This document shows positions 1 through 6,002 of a DNA stretch of 6,438 nucleotides, in pieces (the stretch's first letter is position 1; the number at the start of each line of letters is the position of its first letter). The notes beneath the pieces are model-generated. The model was not told where the DNA came from. It saw only the letters and a program-made list of their open reading frames with translations, and ran no database searches. The DNA is from Deltaproteobacteria bacterium (GTDB taxonomy: Bacteria > Desulfobacterota > Desulfobacteria > Desulfobacterales > UBA11574), in contig JAFCZV010000130.1 in NCBI GenBank assembly GCA_019314155.1, positions 1-6,438 of the forward strand, in the 5' to 3' direction. The translations under genes were made by a program, and so were the position numbers.

Positions 1-280
1 TATGCTTACCTTTTTTGGCGTTGGCCAGGGCAACCCCTTTGATGGCATGATTGACGGATTCCGTTCCGCTCGAGGTAAACACCACTTCTTTGGGATTTGA
101 TGCGTTGATGAGGGCTGCAACGGTTTTACGGGCCTTTTCCAACACTTCAGCGGCCGCTTCACCCCGCTTGTGCTGACTCGAAGGATTATGGTAATCCTCC
201 TGAATGGCCGCGATCATAGCTTCTTTTACTTCTGGAAGAAGCGGATTGGAAGATATGTGATCCAAATTGATGATGTGCAT
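1..280 (-). CDS. nifS: Cysteine desulfurase, NifS type (5' part, runs off the left edge)
   Basis: Family role: a pyridoxal-phosphate enzyme that takes sulfur from L-cysteine, leaving alanine, and hands it to the scaffold for Fe-S cluster building in the cytoplasm. Seen here: 93 codons open to the window edge. They begin MHIINLDHISSNPLLPEV, with HNPSSQH at residues 31-37 (the NPSS-H block of class V aminotransferases) and FTSSGTES at 68-75, the glycine-rich cofactor-phosphate segment usually written SGGTE. The catalytic lysine and the active-site cysteine loop lie beyond the edge, so activity cannot be judged. The start is ATG at 278-280, with AAAGGA at 289-294 and an 8-base spacer. The usual NAATTP near the start is replaced by HISSNP. 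The gene follows the NifU scaffold gene after 71 bases on the same strand, as in nifU-nifS operons. It could equally be called IscS; the assembly role is inferred from the neighbour. Confidence 0.9.
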   Translation of the reverse strand, partial: MHIINLDHISSNPLLPEVKEAMIAAIQEDYHNPSSQHKRGEAAAEVLEKARKTVAALINASNPKEVVFTSSGTESVNHAIKGVALANAKKGKH

Positions 281-351
281 GGTGAGAATCCTTTCTCGTA
301 TATGAATTGGAAACGCATCGTGCCTATTTAACATTTGTAGATGGACACGAA

Positions 352-867
352 TTAATGTTCTTCGGTGAGACTGTGTTGACACGCTTCACAGAATTCAGTT
401 CCTTTATCGAGTTTCACATCGCAGTACGGGCAGTAGCACCGGCCTTCAAGTTCATGTTCATGTTCCTCTTTGCGTTTGAGTTCAACCTGAGGTTTTCCTG
501 CTCTTCGATTTTCATAATCTTTAATGGCCAATTGCAGCGCATCAGCGCCAAGATTGGAACAGTGCAGCTTATTTTTTGGCAAGCCCTCCAGGGCATTGGC
601 GACATCTTTGTTGGTTATCTTTTTGGCCTCGTCAATGTGTTTCCCCATGGCGATTTCCGTTAGCATACTTGAAACCGCAATCGCCGATCCACACCCAAAG
701 GTTTGAAATTTGATATCCTCTATCTGTTCATCACTTACTTTCAAATAAATGGTCATAATATCCCCGCACAACGGATTTCCAACTTCACCGACTCCGTTGG
801 CATTTTCGATAACCCCTACATTTCGAGGATTCCTGAAATGGTCCATTACAACTTCGTTATACATCAT
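352..867 (-). CDS. nifU: Fe-S cluster assembly scaffold, NifU/IscU type, with C-terminal zinc-ribbon-like tail
   Basis: Family role: the cytoplasmic scaffold on which a [2Fe-2S] or [4Fe-4S] cluster is assembled using sulfur from the cysteine desulfurase. Seen here: the N-terminal ~125 residues are a complete IscU/NifU-N domain. It starts MYNEVVMDHFRNPRN and has the three scaffold cysteines at C34 (NPLCGD, with the conserved aspartate D36), C59 (FGCGSA) and C103 (LHCSNL). A charged linker at ~126-142 leads to a tail with CYCPYC at 144-149 and CEAC at 160-163, a two-knuckle zinc-ribbon pattern. IscU proteins are usually about 125-130 residues, so the 171-residue length is explained by this tail. 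The HscA-binding LPPVK motif reads LPKNK (96-100). Two ATGs stand in tandem (865-867 and 862-864). GGAGG at 873-877 lies 5 bases from the first and 8 from the second, so the second start is at least as likely. No Nfu or ferredoxin domain is present. Probably the first gene of an operon with nifS. Confidence 0.93.
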   Translation of the reverse strand: MMYNEVVMDHFRNPRNVGVIENANGVGEVGNPLCGDIMTIYLKVSDEQIEDIKFQTFGCGSAIAVSSMLTEIAMGKHIDEAKKITNKDVANALEGLPKNKLHCSNLGADALQLAIKDYENRRAGKPQVELKRKEEHEHELEGRCYCPYCDVKLDKGTEFCEACQHSLTEEH

Positions 868-870
868 TTT

Positions 871-877
871 TCCCTCC
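871..877 (-). promoter_or_regulatory. Ribosome binding site of nifU
   Basis: On the minus strand this reads GGAGGGA, a strong Shine-Dalgarno sequence. It serves two adjacent ATG codons. The spacing of 5 bases to the first and 8 to the second favours the second, which would give a protein starting MYNEVVMDHF like most relatives. Confidence 0.75.
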
Positions 878-881
878 GCAT

Positions 882-955
882 AATTGACGGTTCCGTAAAA
901 AGTCTTTTGTGAGCGGCATCGAGCAAAATCATACTTTTTACGAGTTCATCATAAT
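882..955. repeat. Long imperfect inverted repeat in the nifU leader
   Basis: The core is a perfect 10-base inverted repeat: CGTAAAAAGT at 894-903 and ACTTTTTACG at 933-942. Inside it is a second 5-base pair, TTTTG (905-909) with CAAAA (924-928). Outside the core the arms stay loosely related: AATTGACGGTTC at the left and the complement AATTATGATGAACT at the right. If transcribed, the sequence could fold into a hairpin in the nifU leader just upstream of the ribosome binding site. There is no T-tract directly after the stem on the minus strand, so it is not a standard terminator. The arms resemble a palindromic repeat I remember as scattered in Desulfobacterales genomes; copy number cannot be tested here. 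Confidence 0.6.
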
Positions 956-974
956 TGGTTGATGACGGATATTA

Positions 975-980
975 ATTATA
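975..980 (-). promoter_or_regulatory. Possible -10 box for nifU-nifS
   Basis: The minus strand reads TATAAT, a consensus -10, about 108 bases upstream of the nifU start in an AT-rich region. The best -35-like match, TTGAAC (complement of 1002-1007), is 21 bases away, which is too far, and no TGn extension precedes the -10. If used, the leader would be about 100 bases long and would include the inverted repeat at 882-955. No Rrf2/IscR-type regulator gene or recognisable IscR site is visible. Confidence 0.3.
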
Positions 981-1015
981 GGGTAATGTTAATCATTATT
1001 TGTTCAAAGTAAATG

Positions 1016-2038
1016 TTACTTTTTTCCCGTGAATTCGCCGTTGCAGGACGGGCTTGACTTGACGGAACAGTTTTTCCGGCTGGATGCTTCAGCTGAATTT
1101 ATTTTTCCGGCTGTGGTGCCTGGGAGTGCATGTGTTTTTGTTCGGCGGGTGGTGATAATGCCGGCAATACAAATGAGGACGGCACCGACCCATGTCATGG
1201 CGTCGAGAGATTCCCCCCAGAATATCCAACCTAAGAGGGTGGCAAATACCACGTTTCCGTATGTGAATGGACCCATCTGTGCCGCGGGTGCGAGGCTGTA
1301 TCCTTTGGTGAGCAAGATTTGTCCGACTGCGGCCAACAGGCCGATAAGGATGAGCAGCCACCATATCCTCGGCTGCGGTGACTGCCAGGACCAGATCAAG
1401 GGCACCGCCGAAATCAAAGTGCCCAGTACGGTGAAATAAAAGACGATTCGGATCGTAGGCTCAGAGGTCGACATTCTCCGGATGCTGACCATGGCCAGAG
1501 CGGCTAAAACTCCTGCCGCCAAACCCACAATTGTAACCGGCTGAAATACTTCGAGTCCGGGTTTGAGAATCAAAACGATTCCAATAAAACCGATAATGAT
1601 CGCTCCTCGAACTTTCCGGTCAACGGGCTCACGGATCCATACGTATGCAATCACCGGAATAAACAGCGGTGTTGTCGCAATCAGGAGGCAGGCTTCGGAG
1701 AGCTGCAATTGATCGATTGCATAGAAAAAACAATACATTGCCCCAAGCCCTGCCAAGCTGCGAATCAGGTGTAGTTTAAAGAGCGCTGTTTTGACGCCGT
1801 CATGAGGACGTCTGTACCAGATCCATGGTAGAATGAAGACAAGGGCACATAGGTTGCGAAAGAAGACAACCATATCATTTGTAAGCGACGTTGAGACAAC
1901 CTTTACCAGGGCGCCCATGACCGCAAACATGAAAGATGCACTCAGTACGAATAGCGCACCTGCCAAAGGCTGATTGCGATAGATTTCTGCTTGAGAAGTA
2001 GGATTCATTTGGCTTGCAACCCCATGGATAAAAAGCAT
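1016..2038 (-). CDS. DMT-superfamily transporter with two EamA domains (RhaT/RarD-like)
   Basis: Inner-membrane carrier of the drug/metabolite transporter superfamily; substrate unknown. Seen here: ten hydrophobic segments, roughly at residues 26-47, 56-75, 92-109, 114-135, 145-160, 170-187, 197-217, 225-243, 255-274 and 282-297. These form two EamA repeats (about 27-158 and 170-297). LLIATTPLFIPVIAYVWIREP (115-137, first half) and NVVFATLLGWIFWGE (262-276, second half) are the usual helix-4/helix-9 signatures followed by the conserved acidic residue. A hydrophilic tail of about 43 residues follows the last helix and is longer than usual. The start is uncertain: ATG at 2036-2038 directly follows an in-frame TGA, and a second ATG at residue 11 (2006-2008) would also leave helix 1 intact. 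Neither has a good ribosome binding site. It is divergent from another EamA gene. It could export amino acids or take up a nucleotide-type metabolite, but the sequence does not decide. Confidence 0.88.
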   Translation of the reverse strand: MLFIHGVASQMNPTSQAEIYRNQPLAGALFVLSASFMFAVMGALVKVVSTSLTNDMVVFFRNLCALVFILPWIWYRRPHDGVKTALFKLHLIRSLAGLGAMYCFFYAIDQLQLSEACLLIATTPLFIPVIAYVWIREPVDRKVRGAIIIGFIGIVLILKPGLEVFQPVTIVGLAAGVLAALAMVSIRRMSTSEPTIRIVFYFTVLGTLISAVPLIWSWQSPQPRIWWLLILIGLLAAVGQILLTKGYSLAPAAQMGPFTYGNVVFATLLGWIFWGESLDAMTWVGAVLICIAGIITTRRTKTHALPGTTAGKINSAEASSRKNCSVKSSPSCNGEFTGKK

Positions 2039-2054
2039 TCAATAGCAGACCCGT

Positions 2055-2159
2055 GTCGGACATACAACCGAAAAAGTATCCGCAGGCAGCGTATCCACAG
2101 CCCTGTTTTTCAATGGTGCTCTCCCCGACGTATTCCATCACGGACATACCATGTCCGAC
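2055..2159. repeat. Three copies of the half-site CGGACAT, one pair forming a palindrome
   Basis: CGGACATAC occurs at 2057-2065 and again at 2141-2149. The second copy forms a perfect 7-base palindrome, CGGACAT-ACC-ATGTCCG (2141-2157). The first copy, read as GTCGGACAT (2055-2063), is also a perfect 9-base inverted match of ATGTCCGAC (2151-2159). The two direct copies are 84 bases apart, close to eight helical turns. The layout suits an operator for a dimeric regulator with a distal half-site. The distal copy lies 17-30 bases in front of the leftward transporter gene. This is inference from pattern only. Confidence 0.45.
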
Positions 2160-2204
2160 CGATGCTTGACTTCTCCTTTGAAATATGAAAAATTGAGACT
2201 CCAG

Positions 2205-2248
2205 AACATGTTGGGTTGGTTTGAGATTTGCTATAATCCCAACAAGTT
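2205..2248. promoter_or_regulatory. Inverted repeat bracketing the -10 of the rightward EamA gene
   Basis: AACATGTTGGG at 2205-2215 and CCCAACAAGTT at 2238-2248 are inverted copies matching at 10 of 11 positions. The 22 bases between them end exactly with the TATAAT box. In addition, GAACATGT occurs as a direct repeat at 2204-2211 and 2249-2256. A protein bound to both arms would cover the promoter, so a repressor operator is the simplest reading. The responsible regulator is unknown. Confidence 0.45.
2229..2237 (+). promoter_or_regulatory. Extended -10 promoter for the rightward EamA gene
   Basis: TG-C-TATAAT is a consensus extended -10. Such promoters need little -35 match; TGTTGG lies at the 17-base spacing and TTGGGT at 15. 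The predicted start near 2244 leaves a leader of about 40 bases before the ATG at 2284. The transcript could continue into trkA, since only 35 bases separate those genes. Confidence 0.6.
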
Positions 2249-2283
2249 GAACATGTCACATCAATTTTTGGTATTGTTTTTTT

Positions 2284-3186
2284 ATGCATTATTTGTTGCT
2301 TATTTTAGCAGTTTTATTTTGGTCTGGAAATTTTATTGTCGGTAGAGGAATTCACAACGAAATACCTCCCATGACACTGGCATTTTGGCGTTGGGCGATT
2401 GCTTTGTTGATTATTTTACCTTTTGCGTTGAGGCCGATCATGCGTCAAAAGGATCTAATTCGGCGGAGCTGGAAAATTCTTACTTTGCTGGCCATTCTTT
2501 CAGTAACAAATTTCAGCATGTTTATATACATGGCACTAAAATCCTCTACAGTAACAAATGCTGTGTTAATAAACTCGATGATCCCTATATTTATCGTAAT
2601 TGTTTCCTGGATGGGTTTTAAGGAGCGGATTACATTAAGGCAAGCGATTGGCATCGCCATTTCGTTGACCGGACTGATGTTTATCATTACTGAAGGAAAC
2701 CTATCGAAGCTCATTGCGGTTCGGTTCGGCAAGGGAGATATGTGGACGATTTCTGCCGGTATTAGCTGGGCCTTATATTCGGCATTGCTAAGAAAATGCC
2801 CGGTTGAATTCGATTCTCTGAGTTTTCTTGCATCGATAATAATAATCGGAACATTTTTTATTTTCCCGTTTTATATCTGGGAAATAGGCACTGGGAAAAC
2901 GATGAATTTTTCATACGCCTCAATCGGAAGTATTGTTTATGTCGCGCTCTTTGCATCGGTTTTAGCATACATATTTTGGAATAAGGCGATACAAATTATC
3001 GGAGCAAACAAGACAGGGATTTTTATTCATCTTATGCCGGTGTTCAGTATTATTTTGGCGATGATCTTTCTTGATGAAAAATTAAGAGGATATCATATAA
3101 AAGGAACCATCTTGATATTTTCAGGAATATTTTTAACCACAGCCCATACCATTAAGTTGCAGAACGTTCGTGGCACAAAGCATTAG
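2284..3186 (+). CDS. DMT-superfamily transporter with two EamA domains, AT-rich
   Basis: Ten-helix inner-membrane transporter of the EamA family; substrate not predictable. At 300 residues it is the standard length. Helix 1 carries the family signature FWSGNFIVGRGIH (12-24). The first EamA half runs to about 137 and ends with SLTGLMFIITEG. The second half is about 153-288 and holds FWNKAIQIIGANKTGIF (231-247) and MPVFSIILAMIFLDEKL (251-267), with the conserved acidic residue after helix 9. The ATG at 2284 fits the start of helix 1, but the bases before it are a T-rich run without a Shine-Dalgarno sequence, so initiation may be weak or leaderless-like. The gene is visibly AT-richer than trkA-trkH: line 2821-2880 has 17 G/C in 60, against 37 in 60 at 5521-5580. 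It also uses many ATA, TTA and AGA codons, which suggests separate ancestry. It resembles the divergent neighbour in fold, not closely in sequence. Confidence 0.9.
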   Translation: MHYLLLILAVLFWSGNFIVGRGIHNEIPPMTLAFWRWAIALLIILPFALRPIMRQKDLIRRSWKILTLLAILSVTNFSMFIYMALKSSTVTNAVLINSMIPIFIVIVSWMGFKERITLRQAIGIAISLTGLMFIITEGNLSKLIAVRFGKGDMWTISAGISWALYSALLRKCPVEFDSLSFLASIIIIGTFFIFPFYIWEIGTGKTMNFSYASIGSIVYVALFASVLAYIFWNKAIQIIGANKTGIFIHLMPVFSIILAMIFLDEKLRGYHIKGTILIFSGIFLTTAHTIKLQNVRGTKH

Positions 3187-3205
3187 ACTCACATTAAATT
3201 GGGTC

Positions 3206-3212
3206 AAAGGAG
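3206..3212 (+). promoter_or_regulatory. Ribosome binding site that fixes the TTG start of trkA
   Basis: AAAGGAG sits 9 bases before TTG at 3222-3224. The GTG at 3217-3219 is out of frame and closes at once on TGA. With the conserved KVLIVGAGEVG beginning at codon 2, TTG is the only sensible start. Confidence 0.8.
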
Positions 3213-3221
3213 CAGGGTGAT

Positions 3222-4586
3222 TTGAAAGTATTAATCGTGGGAGCGGGAGAGGTTGGGTTTCACATCGCCAGTCATCTGGCCCGGGAGAACAAAGACGTGG
3301 TCGTGGTGGACAAGGATCCCGGGGCCATTCGACATGTGTCTGACAATATCGATGTTCAGGTGATTAACGGTTCCGGTAGCAGCCCTGTAATTTTACAGGA
3401 AGCCGGGCTCAAAGAGGCAGAGATCCTTCTTGCCGTCACGGACAGCGATGAAACCAACCTCGGGGCGTGCCTGGTGGCAGACCTGATTTCTCCGTCCACC
3501 AAGAAGCTCGCCCGCATCCGTCATGCCGACTATGATGAATATCATGAGATCTTCCGTGAGCACGCGCCGCATATCGATACCATCATCAACCCGGAGATCG
3601 AAGTTGTAAAGACCATTCAACAGCTGATAAACGTGCCCGGTGCGGTGGAAGTGGGGGAGTTTGCCGATGGCCGCCTGGTCTTTGTGGGGATCAATTTAGA
3701 TGATTCGGCCCGTCTGTCGGGGGTCCGTCTTTTGGATATTTATTCGCAAACCGGTAAAAAAAGCCCGCTGATCGCCGCCGTGGTTCGGGAAGAAGAACTG
3801 ATTATTCCCAGGGGTAAACATCGGCTCAAGGCCGGTGATCTGATCTATTTTATCAGCGAAAAAGAGAGCCTCATGGAATCGCTGTCGATTTTTGACAAGC
3901 AGCAGGAGCCGCTGAATCGGGTTATGATTGTGGGCGGGGGGAGCATCGGGTTCCGGCTGGCCAGCCTGCTCGAGGAGGATGCCGTTCATACCAAAATCAT
4001 CGAAAAGAACCCGGATCGTTGCAGCGCGCTTGCCGAAAATCTGAACAAGGCGGTGGTGCTTCATGGCGACGGTTCCGATCAGGAGCTGCTCAGAGAAGAG
4101 AATGTCCAGGATATGGATGTTGTTGTGACACTCACCGACGATGAGGAGACCAATATACTGACCTCTCTTCTGGCCAAGCGGATGGGTGCGTCCAAAATCA
4201 TAACCAAGATCAGCAAGTTCAGCTACTTTCCCCTGATGTCGATGATTGGCTTAGAGCAGGTGGTGAGCCCGAGACTCTCTGCCATCAACACCATTTTGCA
4301 GCACATTCGGAAGGGGAAAGTTCTTGCGGCCAAATCCATCAAAGGCGAGCAGGCCGAAGTGATGGAGGCCGTGGCTCTGGAAACATCGGACATCGTGGGC
4401 AAACCCCTAAAGGAGATAGCCATTCCCAAAGGCGCTCTTGTCACCGGCATCATGCGTGAGGACAGGATCATTATCCCCACGGGCGAGAGCGTCATTGCGC
4501 CCAATGACCGGATCATCATCTTCGCCAAAAAGGAAGCCATTCCCCAGGTGGAAAAAATCCTCGCCGTCAAACTGGAGTATTTTTAA
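3222..4586 (+). CDS. trkA: TrkA, nucleotide-binding regulatory subunit of Trk potassium uptake
   Basis: TrkA is a cytoplasmic protein that assembles as a ring under TrkH and gates potassium flow according to bound NAD(H) or ATP/ADP. Seen here: two tandem RCK units. The first Rossmann fold opens with GAGEVG (7-12) and an acidic residue at the end of strand 2 (D30, in VVVVDKDP), and includes AVTDSDETN (71-79). RCK_C1 covers about 141-220 (GAVEVGEFADGRL). The second Rossmann fold opens with GGGSIG (238-243), has E261 after strand 2 and LTDDEETN (304-311). RCK_C2 covers about 375-450, ending in RIIIFAKKEAIPQVEKIL. The 454-residue length matches the full-length family (about 458 in E. coli). Initiation is at a TTG codon, which may lower output relative to trkH. 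The stop codon directly abuts the trkH ATG, so the two genes are surely co-translated as an operon. No defect is visible. Confidence 0.96.
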   Translation: MKVLIVGAGEVGFHIASHLARENKDVVVVDKDPGAIRHVSDNIDVQVINGSGSSPVILQEAGLKEAEILLAVTDSDETNLGACLVADLISPSTKKLARIRHADYDEYHEIFREHAPHIDTIINPEIEVVKTIQQLINVPGAVEVGEFADGRLVFVGINLDDSARLSGVRLLDIYSQTGKKSPLIAAVVREEELIIPRGKHRLKAGDLIYFISEKESLMESLSIFDKQQEPLNRVMIVGGGSIGFRLASLLEEDAVHTKIIEKNPDRCSALAENLNKAVVLHGDGSDQELLREENVQDMDVVVTLTDDEETNILTSLLAKRMGASKIITKISKFSYFPLMSMIGLEQVVSPRLSAINTILQHIRKGKVLAAKSIKGEQAEVMEAVALETSDIVGKPLKEIAIPKGALVTGIMREDRIIIPTGESVIAPNDRIIIFAKKEAIPQVEKILAVKLEYF

Positions 4587-6002
4587 ATGCGGTGGCCTTT
4601 TATCCTGAACATCATCGGGATGTTGATCTCGTTTTTGGGGATCTGCATGATATTACCCCTTTTTTTCGGTCTTTACTACGCGGATCAGAGCGTCATGCCC
4701 CTGGCGCAGTCCATGGGAATCACCCTGGCGTCGGGCTTGTCGCTCATGGTTGTCTTCCGTCGGGAAAAGGTGGAGCATATCAGCCACCGAGAAGGGATGG
4801 CCATCGTGGCCGTAGGATGGACGGCCATCGGGTTTTTCGGAGCATTCCCGTTTTATCTGGGATCTGAATTCAGCACCTTCGTTGATGCGTTTTTTGAATC
4901 TGTTTCCGGGTTTACCACCACCGGGTCGTCGATTTTAACGAACATAGAGGCCGTGTCCAAAGGACTTCTATTCTGGCGCAGCTTTATCCAGTGGCTGGGA
5001 GGGATGGGGATCATCGTCCTGTCGGTGGCCATCCTTCCTTTTTTGGGCGTAGGCGGGATGCAGCTGTACAAGGCCGAAGTTCCGAGTCCGGTTCCGGACA
5101 AGCTAAAGCCCCGGATCAGAGACACCGCCAAGATCCTGTGGAAAGTCTATGCGCTTATCTCTCTGGTCCAGGTTTTTTTTCTGTTGCTGGGGGGCATGGA
5201 TCTTTACGATGCCCTGTGCCACGCCTTCACCACTATGCCCACTGGCGGATTTTCAACCAAAAACGCGTCCATCGCCCATTTTGACAGTCTCTATTTCGAT
5301 ACGGTAGTGATTGTTTTCATGCTTTTGGCCGGGATTAACTTTTCGCTTCATTACCAGTTTCTCAGAGGAAAACCCCTGGCCTTCTGGCGGGATTCGGAAT
5401 GCCGTTTTTTCCTGGGCACGGTTCTGTTGCTGATTGTCATCGTGACGTTCAATGTATATGGGACGGTGTACGAAACCGTGGGCCGTGCCTTCCGGTACGG
5501 CGCATTCCAGGTGGTTTCCATTGTGACCACCACCGGTTATGCCACGGCCGACTACGAACGATGGCCGGCCATGTCCCAGTTTATCCTGCTGCTGTGCATG
5601 TTTTTGGGGGCGTCGGCGGGTTCCACCGGCGGGGGCATGAAATGCCTGCGGGTCATGCTATATCTCAAATACTGCTACAAAGAACTCTTTTCCCTGGTTC
5701 ATCCCCGTGCGGTGAAGCGGATAAAAATCGGGGGTAGAGCGGTTCCCGAAGGGGTGGTTCGGAGCGTTCTGGGATTTATGGGACTTTACATGGGGCTGTT
5801 CGTTTTTTCCACGGTGCTCATCGCCGGCATGGGGGTGGATCTTGTGACGTCCATTTCTTCGGTTGCGGCCACCGGTCCCACGGACAATTTTGCCCAGATA
5901 CCCTACCTGGGCAAATGGGTGCTCATCTGGTGCATGCTTCTGGGACGCCTCGAGATCTATACGGTGATCATCCTCCTCGTACCCGAATTCTGGCGAAAAT
6001 AA
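4587..6002 (+). CDS. trkH: TrkH, membrane subunit of Trk potassium uptake, with an apparently shortened fourth filter loop
   Basis: TrkH is the inner-membrane potassium-conducting subunit built from four M1-P-M2 repeats; each P loop contributes one filter glycine. Seen here: filter 1 SGFTTTGSS (107-115, G113), filter 2 FTTMPTGGFS (214-223, G220) and filter 3 SIVTTTGYAT (311-320, G317) are intact. The gating-loop segment GASAGSTGGGMK (341-352) and the GRLEIYTV helix (453-460, with the conserved arginine R454) are also present. The fourth P loop reads SSVAATGPTDNF (424-435). As I remember the family, about 9-12 residues containing N-x-x-G-x-G normally stand between AAT and the (V)GPTDNF-like segment. 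They are missing without loss of frame, which accounts for 471 residues rather than about 480. Function may be altered or lost. The start ATG immediately follows the trkA stop, with GGAG at 4574-4577 and a 9-base spacer. No clear terminator follows. Confidence 0.94.
   Translation: MRWPFILNIIGMLISFLGICMILPLFFGLYYADQSVMPLAQSMGITLASGLSLMVVFRREKVEHISHREGMAIVAVGWTAIGFFGAFPFYLGSEFSTFVDAFFESVSGFTTTGSSILTNIEAVSKGLLFWRSFIQWLGGMGIIVLSVAILPFLGVGGMQLYKAEVPSPVPDKLKPRIRDTAKILWKVYALISLVQVFFLLLGGMDLYDALCHAFTTMPTGGFSTKNASIAHFDSLYFDTVVIVFMLLAGINFSLHYQFLRGKPLAFWRDSECRFFLGTVLLLIVIVTFNVYGTVYETVGRAFRYGAFQVVSIVTTTGYATADYERWPAMSQFILLLCMFLGASAGSTGGGMKCLRVMLYLKYCYKELFSLVHPRAVKRIKIGGRAVPEGVVRSVLGFMGLYMGLFVFSTVLIAGMGVDLVTSISSVAATGPTDNFAQIPYLGKWVLIWCMLLGRLEIYTVIILLVPEFWRK

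Larger units (their letters stand above)
2039..2283. promoter_or_regulatory. Divergent regulatory region between two EamA transporter genes
   Basis: This 245-base gap separates two outward-facing transporter genes and must hold both promoters. It contains three CGGACAT half-sites (2055-2159), a clear extended -10 for the rightward gene (2229-2237) and an inverted repeat flanking that -10 (2205-2248). I see no convincing promoter for the leftward gene. No regulator gene of LysR or MarR type lies here, so any binding protein is encoded elsewhere. Short open frames in the gap show no family features. Confidence 0.6.

Noticed and set aside
307..663. 118-codon plus-strand frame, phenylalanine-rich
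   Set aside because: It is the antisense shadow of nifU, whose cysteine motifs and ribosome site are clear.
1002..1007. TTGAAC (minus strand) as the -35 partner of the TATAAT at 975-980
   Set aside because: The 21-base spacer is outside the usable range for a sigma-70 promoter, so only the -10 is proposed, at low confidence.
1006..1022. Stem AAAGTAA-ATG-TTACTTT followed by more T on the plus strand, looking like a terminator
   Set aside because: The stem is almost pure A/T and the T-run is on the plus strand, where no gene ends. On the minus strand, where the transporter gene ends, no T-tract follows.
1875..2147. Cysteine-rich 90-codon minus-strand frame that begins in the divergent region
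   Set aside because: More than half overlaps the transporter gene in another frame, it has no ribosome site or family pattern, and it crosses the CGGACAT repeats.
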